In this document: positions 1 to 12,734 of the stretch, piece by piece
Numbering within the stretch: position 1 is the stretch's first letter
How the letters are laid out: every line of letters begins with the position of its first letter
Notes under the pieces: model-generated
Seen by the model: the letters and a program-made list of their open reading frames with translations, nothing else
Database searches by the model: none
Told to the model about the DNA's origin: nothing
Translations under genes and position numbers: made by a program
Assembly (NCBI GenBank): GCA_963739985.1
Contig: CAVUCE010000006.1
Coordinates: forward strand, 1 to 64,000
Origin: CAVUCE01 sp963739985
GTDB taxonomy: Bacteria > Bacteroidota > Ignavibacteria > Ignavibacteriales > Ignavibacteriaceae
DNA: 64,000 bases
Direction of reading: 5' to 3'

Positions 1-1016
<1,016 letters not shown>

Positions 1017-1079
1017 AGAGTAATCTAAACCTTTAACGTTTATGGTTATCACTCACTCTTCTTTATTTTATATGATAAT

Positions 1080-1116
1080 AGAACCTGAGGCTTTGCCAAA
1101 GGTTCTTTGTTCTTGA
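1080..1116 (+). promoter_or_regulatory. Hairpin plus boxA-like sequence in the 16S-tRNA spacer
   Basis: A hairpin with 7-base arms (AGAACCT and AGGTTCT) is followed at once by TTTGTTCTTG, which resembles an rRNA antitermination boxA. The layout matches the clearer boxB/boxA pair before 23S. The role in NusB/NusE-dependent antitermination or RNA processing is inferred from position. Confidence 0.4.
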
Positions 1117-1134
1117 TGTATTGATTCTAGAACT

Positions 1135-1208
<74 letters not shown>

Positions 1209-1272
1209 CATATTATGGGTGTGTGTTAATTAAATGTTAACCTTAATCCCCATAAAACTAAAGTTAGTTTTT

Positions 1273-1345
<73 letters not shown>

Positions 1346-1350
1346 CTACA

Positions 1351-1380
1351 AATCGCTTAGGCGATTTTGTTCTTTGAAAG
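1351..1380 (+). promoter_or_regulatory. boxB/boxA antitermination-like site before 23S rRNA
   Basis: A perfect hairpin AATCGC-TTAG-GCGATT is followed three bases later by TGTTCTTTGAAA, close to the bacterial rRNA boxA consensus. Position between tRNA-Ala and 23S fits a transcription antitermination site. Function is inferred from motif and place. Confidence 0.55.
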
Positions 1381-1465
1381 ATTGAAAGAGTAAAAATTAG
1401 TATTCCTTTTGGAAGAAAGTTTTACTGAGCCATAAATAGAAAATAGTCTTTTCTAAATTATATAA

Positions 1466-1498
1466 GAGTAGCACCAAATATCTGTGTGTAAAAATTTT
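1466..1498 (+). other. 5' half of the 23S rRNA processing stem
   Basis: The stretch GAGTAGCACCAA...CTGTGTGTAAAAATTT just before 23S is complementary to AAATTTTTATACACAG...GGTGTGCTC at 4513-4539 just after it. The two would close a long double-stranded stem around 23S, the usual substrate for RNase III cleavage of pre-rRNA. Confidence 0.7.
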
Positions 1499-4511
<3,013 letters not shown>

Positions 4512-4590
4512 TAAATTTTTATACACAGTTGGTGTGCTCTTTGGCTCTACTCTTTCTTCTTTCATTTGTTTTTTTGAAAAGTTTAAATTT

Positions 4591-4702
4591 TGGTGGTTTT
4601 AGCCAGGGTGTTACACCTCTTCCCATTCCGAACAGAGTAGTTAAGCCCCTGTACGCCGATGGTACTGCATGCGCAGGTGTGTGGGAGAGTAGGTAGCTGC
4701 CA
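4591..4702 (+). rRNA. rrf: 5S ribosomal RNA
   Basis: The ends TGGTGG and CTGCCA pair as helix I, and the loop motifs CCCATTCCGAACAGAGTAG and GGGAGAGTAGGTAGCTGCC are diagnostic for bacterial 5S. Length is about 112 bases. It lies 80 bases after 23S and immediately before the operon terminator. Confidence 0.97.
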
Positions 4703-4713
4703 AATTTTAATTT

Positions 4714-4744
4714 AAGCCTCGATTTATTCGAGGCTTTTTTGTTT
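4714..4744 (+). terminator. Intrinsic terminator of the rRNA operon
   Basis: Perfect 8-base arms AGCCTCGA and TCGAGGCT around a TTTAT loop are followed by a run of T (CTTTTTTGTTTTT). It directly follows 5S rRNA. Confidence 0.92.
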
Positions 4745-4822
4745 TTAAAGATTATTTATTAATATTATTAAATTATAATTCAAATCTTCGATAATTCAAA
4801 TTATATTAAGTTTAGGTTTAGT

Positions 4823-5605
4823 ATGAAAATTCTATTTTTGTTTTTTATTATCGCAATGATAGTAGTTCCTTGCCAGGCTCAAACAAATAGTGTTTCTAAG
4901 GATACCATTACTACAAATTCTGGTTTAAGATATATCGTTAATGAAAAAGGTAATGGTAAAAAGGCCGCACCGGGAAAAGAAGTTGAGGTTAACTATACCG
5001 GATATCTTATTAATGGTAAAAAATTTGATTCTTCTTATGATAGAAATCAGCCAATAGATTTTGTACTTGGTGAAGGTAAAGTAATAAAAGGCTGGGACGA
5101 AGGAATTTCTTTGATGCAAGTTGGTGATAAATTTAGGCTAATTATTCCACCTGATTTGGCGTATGGTAAAAGTGGTGCCGGAAACGTAATTCCTCCGAAT
5201 TCCACATTGATATTTGATACTGAACTAATGAGTGTAAACGATCCAAAATTTCCGATAGCCGATTCGATTCTTACTACTATTTTCGAGTCTGGAATTGATT
5301 CTGCAATCTCTAAATATCATTTCCTCTATCAAACTAGAAAAGATGAATATAACTTTAAAGAAGCACAATTGAATACTCTTGGATATAGATTATTAAAAGC
5401 TCATATGGGAAAAGAAGCAATAGCTGTATTTGAACTAAATGCTGAAACATATCCGGAATCTTCAAATGTATATGATAGCTTAGGGGAATGTTATATGCTT
5501 CTTGGCAATAATATTGATGCAATTAATAATTATAAAAAATCTTTAGTGCTAAATCCTAAAAATGAGCGAGCTGAAGAAATGCTTAAAAAGCTAAAGGGCA
5601 ATTAA
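4823..5605 (+). CDS. Secreted FKBP-type peptidyl-prolyl isomerase with C-terminal TPR region
   Basis: Predicted to catalyse cis-trans isomerisation of X-Pro bonds during folding of exported proteins. Residues 1-19 form a signal peptide ending CQA/Q, with no lipobox. Residues about 30-137 are an FKBP domain with VEVNYTGYLINGKKFDSS, the active-site stretch GWDEGISLMQVGDKFRLIIPP, LAYG and IPPNSTLIFDTEL. Residues 170-260 carry TPR-like helices (NVYDSLGECYMLLGNNIDAINNY). The gene stands alone after the rRNA terminator and before the helicase promoter. The combination of a small FKBP domain with TPRs is common in Bacteroidota-type envelopes; the clients are unknown. Confidence 0.92.
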   Translation: MKILFLFFIIAMIVVPCQAQTNSVSKDTITTNSGLRYIVNEKGNGKKAAPGKEVEVNYTGYLINGKKFDSSYDRNQPIDFVLGEGKVIKGWDEGISLMQVGDKFRLIIPPDLAYGKSGAGNVIPPNSTLIFDTELMSVNDPKFPIADSILTTIFESGIDSAISKYHFLYQTRKDEYNFKEAQLNTLGYRLLKAHMGKEAIAVFELNAETYPESSNVYDSLGECYMLLGNNIDAINNYKKSLVLNPKNERAEEMLKKLKGN

Positions 5606-5792
5606 GTTATCCTAATGCTTACCATATATATTAATTTTGTGTTATGCAATTAATTAAAATGAATTATTACTGTATTTTTAGTATATTTAACAGCATGTTG
5701 AGTTAGGATTTGATTAGATGGTGGAAATCCCTCCGCGAAGATATAACCAAATAACTCACTTTTATTCCTGCGGGAATTACAAATTTAATTCG

Positions 5793-5822
5793 TTGCCTTA
5801 CTAAAGGTTTCGATTATATTTG
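5793..5822 (+). promoter_or_regulatory. Bacteroidota-type promoter for the DEAD-box helicase
   Basis: TTG at 5793-5795, exactly 19 bases, then TATATTTG at 5815-5822 match the Bacteroidota primary-sigma consensus TTTG-N19-TAnnTTTG (-33/-7). Transcription would begin near 5826-5830, some 25 bases before the helicase ATG. The same arrangement occurs ahead of the trp leader (63000-63027). Confidence 0.6.
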
Positions 5823-5853
5823 GAAGAATTAGCTATTTTATTTATGAACAATT

Positions 5854-7518
5854 ATGGAAATACAATTGGTAAAGAGACTATTAAAAAAAGTAATCGATAA
5901 ATTTGTAAAAAATTCTGGTACTAAGAGTAAAGAAAAAAATACTCAATCTGATTGGGAAAAAAGAAAACAAGAATTATTAGAAAAAGCACGTAACAAATCA
6001 AATAAAAATACTTCGCCCAAACCTAATAAACCGCAAAACAGAAACAGAAATAATCACCCAAAGGTAAAAGATAGTACCAACGAAAATAAAAAATCGAAAC
6101 CTGTTCAAAAAAGAAAACCGGCGCCTCTAGTAAAAAAAGAAAATGTGAATAAACCCGATGTAAAAGATGTGAACTGGAATATTGAAAAATTTAAAGTTGA
6201 GCCTCAAGAAGGTAAGCTTCGATTTCATGATTTAAATCTTTCTAGTGAAATTATGCATGCTATCTCCGACTTAAATTTTCAATATTGTACTCCTATCCAG
6301 CAAGAGATATTAAACAGTGCATTGGAAGGGAAAGATGCTTTCGGAAAAGCTCAAACCGGAACAGGTAAAACAGCAGCTTTTTTAATTTCAATTGTAAATA
6401 AACTATTGAAAGATAAAATTGAAGGAAAAAGAAACCCCGGAACACCGAGAGCACTTATTATTGCTCCAACAAGAGAACTGGTAATCCAAATTTCAGAAGA
6501 TGCTAAAGCGCTAAACAAATATACCGGGTTATCTATAATGTCTGTTTTCGGTGGCATGGATTATCGCAAGCAAAGAGGTCAGTTAACCGGTAAAATTATT
6601 GATATTATGGTTGCTACTCCGGGGAGATTGTTGGACTTTTACGATCGAAAAGATTTATTTCTTAACAAGGTTGAAGTTTTAGTTTTGGATGAAGCTGATA
6701 GAATGTTGGATATGGGTTTTATTCCTGATGTTAGAAAAATTATTAGAAGTACTCCTCCTAAGGAAAAAAGACAAACATTGTTTTTTAGCGCTACCTTAAC
6801 TTCGGCTATTAACAGATTAGCAGCTTACTGGACGAGTGATGCAGTAACTGTAGAAATAGAGCCTGAACAAGTTGCTGTTAAATCAGTTGAGCAGAAGATT
6901 TTTATTGTTACAAATGATGAAAAGTTCATAGTGCTTTATAATTTAATCACTCAGCAAGGCCTTGATAAAGTTATTGTTTTTACAAATAGACGTGATGAAA
7001 CTAGAGTTCTTGAAGATTTACTTTACCGTTACGATGTAAGCAGTGCTGTCCTTTCAGGCGATGTTGATCAGAGGAAACGAATTAAAACACTTGACAGAAT
7101 AAAAAGCGGTGAAATTAAAGTTTTGGTTGCGACAGATGTGGCAAGTCGTGGAATTCATATTGAAGGAATTAGTCACGTTATAAATTATACCTTACCTGAA
7201 GATCCTGAAGATTATGTTCATCGCATTGGGAGGACAGGAAGAGCCGGAGCTACCGGAATTGCTATAAGTTTTGCCGGCGAGGATGATGCTTTTAGTATTC
7301 CTGCGATTGAAGAGTTTTTAGGTGAAAAATTAGATTGTGTTTACCCTGATGAAAAATTACTTCAAGAATTACCTCCGCCAGTAAAGGAATCTAAGCCTAT
7401 TACTAAGGAAAGTATTTCTCACCAAAGAAATAATAATAACCATAACCGGAACAGAAATTATAAAGGCAATGATAGAAGATCCAATTATCAAAGGAAAGAT
7501 CAAAACTCTAATAAATAA
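5854..7518 (+). CDS. DEAD-box ATP-dependent RNA helicase with basic N- and C-terminal tails
   Basis: Unwinds RNA duplexes with ATP, likely in RNA decay, ribosome assembly or cold adaptation. The complete motif series is visible: Q motif FQYCTPIQQEIL, motif I AQTGTGKT (about residue 165), Ia PTRELVIQ, Ib TPGRLLD, II LDEADRMLDMGF (about 279), III FSAT (about 312), IV VIVFTNRR, V ATDVASRGIHI and VI HRIGRTGRAG (about 456). Residues 1-120 and 515-554 are Lys/Asn/Arg-rich low-complexity tails that probably bind RNA. It has its own promoter and terminator, so it is monocistronic. It is RhlE-like by overall form; the exact subfamily is not assignable by eye. Confidence 0.95.
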   Translation: MEIQLVKRLLKKVIDKFVKNSGTKSKEKNTQSDWEKRKQELLEKARNKSNKNTSPKPNKPQNRNRNNHPKVKDSTNENKKSKPVQKRKPAPLVKKENVNKPDVKDVNWNIEKFKVEPQEGKLRFHDLNLSSEIMHAISDLNFQYCTPIQQEILNSALEGKDAFGKAQTGTGKTAAFLISIVNKLLKDKIEGKRNPGTPRALIIAPTRELVIQISEDAKALNKYTGLSIMSVFGGMDYRKQRGQLTGKIIDIMVATPGRLLDFYDRKDLFLNKVEVLVLDEADRMLDMGFIPDVRKIIRSTPPKEKRQTLFFSATLTSAINRLAAYWTSDAVTVEIEPEQVAVKSVEQKIFIVTNDEKFIVLYNLITQQGLDKVIVFTNRRDETRVLEDLLYRYDVSSAVLSGDVDQRKRIKTLDRIKSGEIKVLVATDVASRGIHIEGISHVINYTLPEDPEDYVHRIGRTGRAGATGIAISFAGEDDAFSIPAIEEFLGEKLDCVYPDEKLLQELPPPVKESKPITKESISHQRNNNNHNRNRNYKGNDRRSNYQRKDQNSNK

Positions 7519-7552
7519 TTTCTAATTCTAAATTTTACATAGTGTCTTTTAT

Positions 7553-7605
7553 AAATTTTCTAATTGATTGGTTAAAGCTTCAATCAGTTAGAAAATTTTT
7601 TATTT
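7553..7605 (+). terminator. Intrinsic terminator after the DEAD-box helicase
   Basis: A long hairpin with 18-base arms (AAATTTTCTAATTGATTG and CAATCAGTTAGAAAATTT, one G-U pair) and a 10-base loop ends in a T-rich run. Confidence 0.85.
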
Positions 7606-7696
7606 TCGCTCTGACTTTCAATTCGAGACCATTTGCCAACTCACATTTCTAATTGTATTTTAAATTTTAACATTTCGTAAATAAATCTTTAGCAGA

Positions 7697-9526
7697 ATGA
7701 ATTCCCGGAAAAATATTCTTAACCATTTTAATAATCTCATCAAAAAACTTGAGTTTAAAATATCATCACTCCAGTTATTAAGTCGAAAATTTACATGGTA
7801 TAGACTGAGTACAATTTTATTAGGAATGATATTTTCTCTAACATTTTATTTTAGTGAACTTTATATAATCTCAACTTTAATATTTTTATTTACTATAATC
7901 GTTTTCAGCATTCTTGTTCATTTTCATAATAGAATTGATCGAGGTGTGGATAGATTAAAAGAATGGGAAAAGATTAAGTATGAGCATATAGCTAGAATGG
8001 AATTAAACTGGAAAAATATTCCATTTAAAAATGATTCATTGAATAATTTGGAATCAGCAGAATCAGATTTAAATATTTTAGGAGAAAAATCACTATTTCA
8101 TTTAATCAATTTATGCAACTCGAAACAGAGTAAAGCATATTTAAGAAAATGGCTGAATAATACTCAACCGAACTTATTGGAAATAGTGAATAGACAAAGT
8201 TTAGTAAAAGATTTAGTTCCCCTATTAAATTTTAGAGACAGATTATACATGCTCACCAAAAAATTTGCAAAAAGAGAATTTGACGGAAATTTTCTTAATA
8301 GTTGGGTTAAAGAGCATACAAGTTTAATTATTGAGAAGAAAATATTTATTATACTTACAATATTAGCACCTTTAAATATTTTATTAGCCGTTTTAGGATT
8401 TTTTAATGTTATAATTCCGGTTTGGTATTTTACAACCTTTATCTACATATCTATTTACTTTTTTGGAAGTAAAGTTAGAAAAAAAGTTTTTAATGATGCT
8501 GAGCCTATTAGAGATGAACTAAATAAAATTGCTCCGGTTTTTGCATTCCTTGACCAATATACTTTTAAATCAGGTTCAGAAATAAGAAAATTTAGCGAAT
8601 GCTTTCATGATAGTAAGACACAAGCATCTACGGTAATTAAAAAAATAAGTAATGCTGTTGAAACTATTAAGATGCGAAAAGGAAATCCTTTTGTTTGGAC
8701 TATAATTCGTGCGTTTTTCCCCGTAGATTATTTCTATGCAATTAAAATTATCAAACTAAAAAATTTAATTTCTGATGATTTACATTTATGGTTGGATGTA
8801 TTTTACCAGCTCGAGGCACTAAGTTCTTTGGCTAATTTTGCTTTCTTAAATCCGGAATATTCATTTCCAAAAATTGTTGATAATCAGATAAATATCTCCT
8901 CCGTACTAAATGTAAAAAATTTAGGGCATCCGTTAATATTAAAAGAAAAAAAAATTACCAATAATTATAAAATAAATGAGATTGGTGACATAGCAATTAT
9001 AACCGGATCTAATATGTCCGGTAAAAGTACATTTCTAAGATCATTGGGCGTTAATTTATTGCTTGCGTATTCCGGCTCAGTAGTAGATGCAGAACAATTT
9101 GAAACCAACCTTTTTAGGATTTTTTCATGTATTAAAGTAAGCGATTCGGTTACTGATGGTATTTCTTATTTTTATGCAGAGGTTAAGAGATTAAAAGAAT
9201 TACTGGATTTTCTTAAAGAGGAAGATCAACTCCCCGTATTTTTCCTAATTGATGAGATATTCAGAGGAACAAATAATATTGAAAGATTGAAGGGTAGTAG
9301 GGCGTTTATAAAGGAGTTATCAAAACTAAAAGGAACAGGCGCAATTGCTACGCATGATTTAGAATTGGTTAAACTTGAAGAAATTAATGACAAAATCTTT
9401 AATTTCCATTTCAAGGAAGAAATTGAGAATGAAAAAATGAAATTCGGCTACAAATTGAATGAAGGTCCATGTCCGACTACTAATGCATTAAAAATTATGA
9501 AAATTGAAGGTCTCCCTATTGATTAA
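7697..9526 (+). CDS. Membrane-anchored MutS-family ATPase
   Basis: A protein of 609 residues with a MutS-type C-terminal ATPase: Walker A TGSNMSGKSTFLRSLG (about residue 435), the SVTDGISYFYAEVKRL segment, Walker B PVFFLIDEIFRGTNN (about 513) and the ATHDLELVKL segment. The core/lever region (about 90-420) is helical and there is no mismatch-recognition domain I and no MutS2 Smr domain. Two hydrophobic pairs, about residues 36-76 and 213-256, look like four membrane helices, which ordinary MutS lacks. Similar proteins occur widely in Bacteroidota under the name MutS-related; their function is unknown and mismatch repair is doubtful. The start has no clear ribosome-binding site. Confidence 0.85.
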   Translation: MNSRKNILNHFNNLIKKLEFKISSLQLLSRKFTWYRLSTILLGMIFSLTFYFSELYIISTLIFLFTIIVFSILVHFHNRIDRGVDRLKEWEKIKYEHIARMELNWKNIPFKNDSLNNLESAESDLNILGEKSLFHLINLCNSKQSKAYLRKWLNNTQPNLLEIVNRQSLVKDLVPLLNFRDRLYMLTKKFAKREFDGNFLNSWVKEHTSLIIEKKIFIILTILAPLNILLAVLGFFNVIIPVWYFTTFIYISIYFFGSKVRKKVFNDAEPIRDELNKIAPVFAFLDQYTFKSGSEIRKFSECFHDSKTQASTVIKKISNAVETIKMRKGNPFVWTIIRAFFPVDYFYAIKIIKLKNLISDDLHLWLDVFYQLEALSSLANFAFLNPEYSFPKIVDNQINISSVLNVKNLGHPLILKEKKITNNYKINEIGDIAIITGSNMSGKSTFLRSLGVNLLLAYSGSVVDAEQFETNLFRIFSCIKVSDSVTDGISYFYAEVKRLKELLDFLKEEDQLPVFFLIDEIFRGTNNIERLKGSRAFIKELSKLKGTGAIATHDLELVKLEEINDKIFNFHFKEEIENEKMKFGYKLNEGPCPTTNALKIMKIEGLPID

Positions 9527-9587
9527 AAATTAAAATAAGCTTTTCTTTAGGTTGTTAAATAAATTAAAAACATGGGCGGGAAATAAT

Positions 9588-10580
9588 ATGATAAACATTA
9601 TACAATATGGTCTTGGACCAATCGGGAATAAAATTACGAGTATCATCTCGGAAAAGAAAAATTTGAAAATTGTTGGAGCTGTTGATATTGCACCAAATTT
9701 AGTTGGTAAAGATATTGGAATTCTGGCAGGTTTTTCAAATTCGATTGGCGTAAAAATTGAAAAATCTATCAACGATATAAATTCTGAAGAAAAAGCAGAT
9801 ATAGTTGTTCTAACAACAGCATCTAGTCTTGAGAAAATTGCTCCTCAAATTCTGGAAATTGTTTCAGCTGGATATAACGTTGTTTCTACTTGCGAAGAAC
9901 TTACCTATCCTTGGCTTACTAATCCCAAATTAGCAAAAGAAATTGATGATGCCGCTAAATCAAATAATGTTACTGTTTTATCAACAGGTGTAAATCCAGG
10001 TTTTTTAATGGATTTTTTACCTTCGGCATTAACTGCTGTTTGTAAAAATGTAAAGAAAATCAAAATAGAAAGAATTCAAGATGCACAGTACAGAAGAATT
10101 CCTTTTCAGAAAAAAATAGGCGCCGGATTAACTCCGCTTGAATTTGAAAATAAGAAAAAAGACGGAAGTCTAAGGCATGTTGGATTAACCGAATCTATTC
10201 ATATGATTGCTTCGAGTTTAGGATGGCGTTTAAGCAAAACCGAAGACATAATTGAACCTGTTATAGCTGAAGCAGAATTTAACTCAAATGGTGTCCTTGT
10301 TAAAAAAGGAAATGCACTTGGTGTTCAACAAACCGGAAGAGGCTTTGTAAACGATGAAGAAGTAATTTCTTTAATATTTAAAGCAGCGGTTGGACAAGAA
10401 AATCCTAGAGATAGAGTTGTAATTGACGGAATTCCTCAGATTGATATGACAATTAAAGATGGAGTTAACGGTGACGTGGCAACATGTGCAATAACTATTA
10501 ATGCAATTCCTGTAGTAATAAATTCACCTGCCGGACTTATGACAATGATTGACGTTCCGCCGGTAACCTTTTCTGAATAA
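9588..10580 (+). CDS. Dihydrodipicolinate reductase-like / 2,4-diaminopentanoate dehydrogenase-like oxidoreductase
   Basis: A 330-residue NAD(P)-dependent enzyme. The N-terminus has the Rossmann motif IIQYGLGPIGNKI and the segment GAVDIAPNLVGKDIG; the middle has STGVNPGFLMDFLP and ERIQDAQYRRIPFQKKIGAG, typical of 2,4-diaminopentanoate dehydrogenases of ornithine fermentation and relatives. I chose the ATG at 9588 because GGCGGG lies just upstream and the protein then begins at the Rossmann strand; an in-frame TTG at 9552 would add 12 residues. The other ornithine-fermentation genes (ortA/ortB, ornithine racemase) are not nearby, so the true substrate is open. Confidence 0.75.
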   Translation: MINIIQYGLGPIGNKITSIISEKKNLKIVGAVDIAPNLVGKDIGILAGFSNSIGVKIEKSINDINSEEKADIVVLTTASSLEKIAPQILEIVSAGYNVVSTCEELTYPWLTNPKLAKEIDDAAKSNNVTVLSTGVNPGFLMDFLPSALTAVCKNVKKIKIERIQDAQYRRIPFQKKIGAGLTPLEFENKKKDGSLRHVGLTESIHMIASSLGWRLSKTEDIIEPVIAEAEFNSNGVLVKKGNALGVQQTGRGFVNDEEVISLIFKAAVGQENPRDRVVIDGIPQIDMTIKDGVNGDVATCAITINAIPVVINSPAGLMTMIDVPPVTFSE

Positions 10581-10586
10581 AAAAAT

Positions 10587-10619
10587 GGCTGACTATAATT
10601 TTTATAGTCAGCCTTAATT
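10587..10619. terminator. Bidirectional terminator between convergent genes
   Basis: Perfect 11-base arms GGCTGACTATA and TATAGTCAGCC around ATTTT, with an A run on the left and a T-rich stretch on the right, so it can stop transcription from both sides. It separates the oxidoreductase from the convergent FG-GAP gene. Confidence 0.85.
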
Positions 10620-10622
10620 TTA

Positions 10623-12236
10623 TTACTTAAGTAAAATCATTTTTTTAGAAATCACCTTATTATTTGCCTGTAATCGATAAATATAAGTACCGCTTGGAAG
10701 TGGAGAAGCATTAAAAGTAACTCTATATTCTCCGGCAGCTTTAACTTGATTATTTATTATTACCGCAACCTGCTGTCCTAAAACATTAAATACGCTCAAA
10801 TTTACATTTGATTCATTTTTTAGACTAAACTTAATTGTTGTTGTTGGATTAAATGGATTAGGATAATTTTGGTCCAAAGCAAAATTATTTGGAATTTTAT
10901 TATTCTCTACAAAAGTAGCGGCTTGTAACTTAAGTACGGCAAGAGGAATTCTTCCTGCCTGATTACCATCTGTGTAAAGGACTTCTTGATTTGTGGTATC
11001 TCCGTCAACATTTCCGATGGCCAGGACATCAAATCTTTGTGCTGCATTATCACTAAGCAGCGAATCAATGACGGAATATTTATAACTAGCAGAATCTGTT
11101 ATTGCTCCGCCTTGATAAGAAACTCTAATAATTGCTCCATTCGGTGTTGCATCTCTTGTTCCGAAAACAAAATCCGGTTTACCGTCACGATCAATATCCC
11201 CAACCGCTCCTCCGTTTATTCTTCCATTAGTTCCAATCATTGAAGATATATTTGCGAGTTTAGTTGTTGTTAATGTTGAAAAATTATCGGGTTGTAATAA
11301 ATAAATATTTGCATATCCCGGATTCCAGCCGCCGACTAAAATTTCTTTTTTCCCGTCGTTATTTATATCTGCTACAGAAGAAGATTTCCAGGAGCCGCCC
11401 GGCAGAGCATCTGTAATTCCTGATAAAATAGAATAGGTGCCATTTTCATACTTAACAGGTGTTATCACACCGTCATCATGCATTAAATATATATAATTAT
11501 CTATTACTTCCATATCATAAATAGTTCCGGCATCTAATGTTTGATTTAATCCTGAAGCATCTAAAGTCCATGTTTCAGAACCATCGCCATTATCAGGAAT
11601 ATCACTAACCGAGACTACGCCGAACCTGTAACTGTCTTTTCTATCGCAAAAAATTAATTCCGGTTTCCCATCACCATTGATATCACTAACCACCATTTTA
11701 AATGGTCTAACTTCAAAATTATCTTGATCTGTTATGGTCCATTGAGCATTCGGTAGATAATCTCCTAAACTTTCTATACCCATTTTGTCAGATCCATCGC
11801 CGTCAGCTTCAAATACAAAAATTCTATAAGGATTTGTCCCGCTAAAGCTATCAAGATTATTTGCCGGCGCCCAAATTATTTCCATTTTTCCGTCATTGTC
11901 TAAATCACCATATGTTAGTGCTCCCCAGCTATTTTGATGAACAGTAGGTATTTTAGCAGACCAAACAGAGTCCCAGGTGGTTCCATTATATTCAAATTTA
12001 TAGATACGCGGAATTAATTCGGCGCCACCTTGGTCTAACATATTGTTAACTATATATATTTCTTGCCTTCCGTCTCCGTCAAAATCAACACCGGCAATCA
12101 TATTGCCAAATCCTGTATTCTCTACTGCGGGTACTGGTATTTCACCTTCTCTAACAAAATTATCCTGCGAATAATTTGTAGTATTAAATATTAATAGCAA
12201 AAATGGTATGAGAAATACTCGGTATAGAATTTTCAT
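10623..12236 (-). CDS. Secreted FG-GAP/VCBS-repeat protein with type IX secretion sorting domain
   Basis: A 537-residue exported protein. Signal peptide at residues 1-23 (ends NYSQ). At least five calcium-binding-type FG-GAP motifs are seen, including DFDGDGRQEI, DLDNDGKMEI, DINGDGKPEL, DINNDGKKEI and DIDRDGKPDF, which suggests a beta-propeller. The last 85 residues are a type A sorting domain: DQNYPNPFNPTTTIKFSL, then NVLGQQVAVI, then SGTYIYRLQ and the Lys-rich end KKMILLK. Such tails direct proteins through the type IX system to the surface. A similar protein lies at 41014-42867. Its ligand or role is unknown. Confidence 0.9.
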   Translation of the reverse strand: MKILYRVFLIPFLLLIFNTTNYSQDNFVREGEIPVPAVENTGFGNMIAGVDFDGDGRQEIYIVNNMLDQGGAELIPRIYKFEYNGTTWDSVWSAKIPTVHQNSWGALTYGDLDNDGKMEIIWAPANNLDSFSGTNPYRIFVFEADGDGSDKMGIESLGDYLPNAQWTITDQDNFEVRPFKMVVSDINGDGKPELIFCDRKDSYRFGVVSVSDIPDNGDGSETWTLDASGLNQTLDAGTIYDMEVIDNYIYLMHDDGVITPVKYENGTYSILSGITDALPGGSWKSSSVADINNDGKKEILVGGWNPGYANIYLLQPDNFSTLTTTKLANISSMIGTNGRINGGAVGDIDRDGKPDFVFGTRDATPNGAIIRVSYQGGAITDSASYKYSVIDSLLSDNAAQRFDVLAIGNVDGDTTNQEVLYTDGNQAGRIPLAVLKLQAATFVENNKIPNNFALDQNYPNPFNPTTTIKFSLKNESNVNLSVFNVLGQQVAVIINNQVKAAGEYRVTFNASPLPSGTYIYRLQANNKVISKKMILLK

Positions 12237-12734
12237 ATTTACTCCTTTTGAGTTTTTAGATGTTTGAGATAAATCATATTATCATTAAAATCCATAGGAC
12301 ATTTTTTGAGCAATTAAAACAACCTTTGAAATCTTTGTTGATATTAGTTGCTAAGAATCATTCTTAAGGCAGTTAAGGCCAGATGATTCTAAAATTATTA
12401 ATTAATTAAAAACTTGCCTTTGAGGTTATAACGATTTATGATATTATTTAAATGCATACTAATGATTATAGTATTTTTAACTCTATATTAAATGAGGAAA
12501 TACAAGAAAAACTTTAGTTCGTCAATGCATATGTACTTTGCGTTCCAAATAATATTCAATTAAAGAATATTTAATTTTATTATTCTTTATAAGTATCTTA
12601 ACGTTTTAGTTTTTATACCGAAGTGCGGGCTGATTCGGGTCTGAAATATAAAAGTTTAAATTCTAAATAGATTAATTAAACTTGCATTAAATTCATTTAC
12701 AATTAACAATATTATTACTTAAGAGCAATGTGAT
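12237..12734. other. 500-base non-coding stretch between divergent genes
   Basis: It holds the upstream regions of the divergent FG-GAP and ABC-F genes. I see no credible reading frame or RNA gene. One inverted repeat with perfect 8-base arms AGAATCAT (12354-12361) and ATGATTCT (12383-12390), 21 bases apart, could be an operator or RNA structure but has no other support. Confidence 0.5.
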
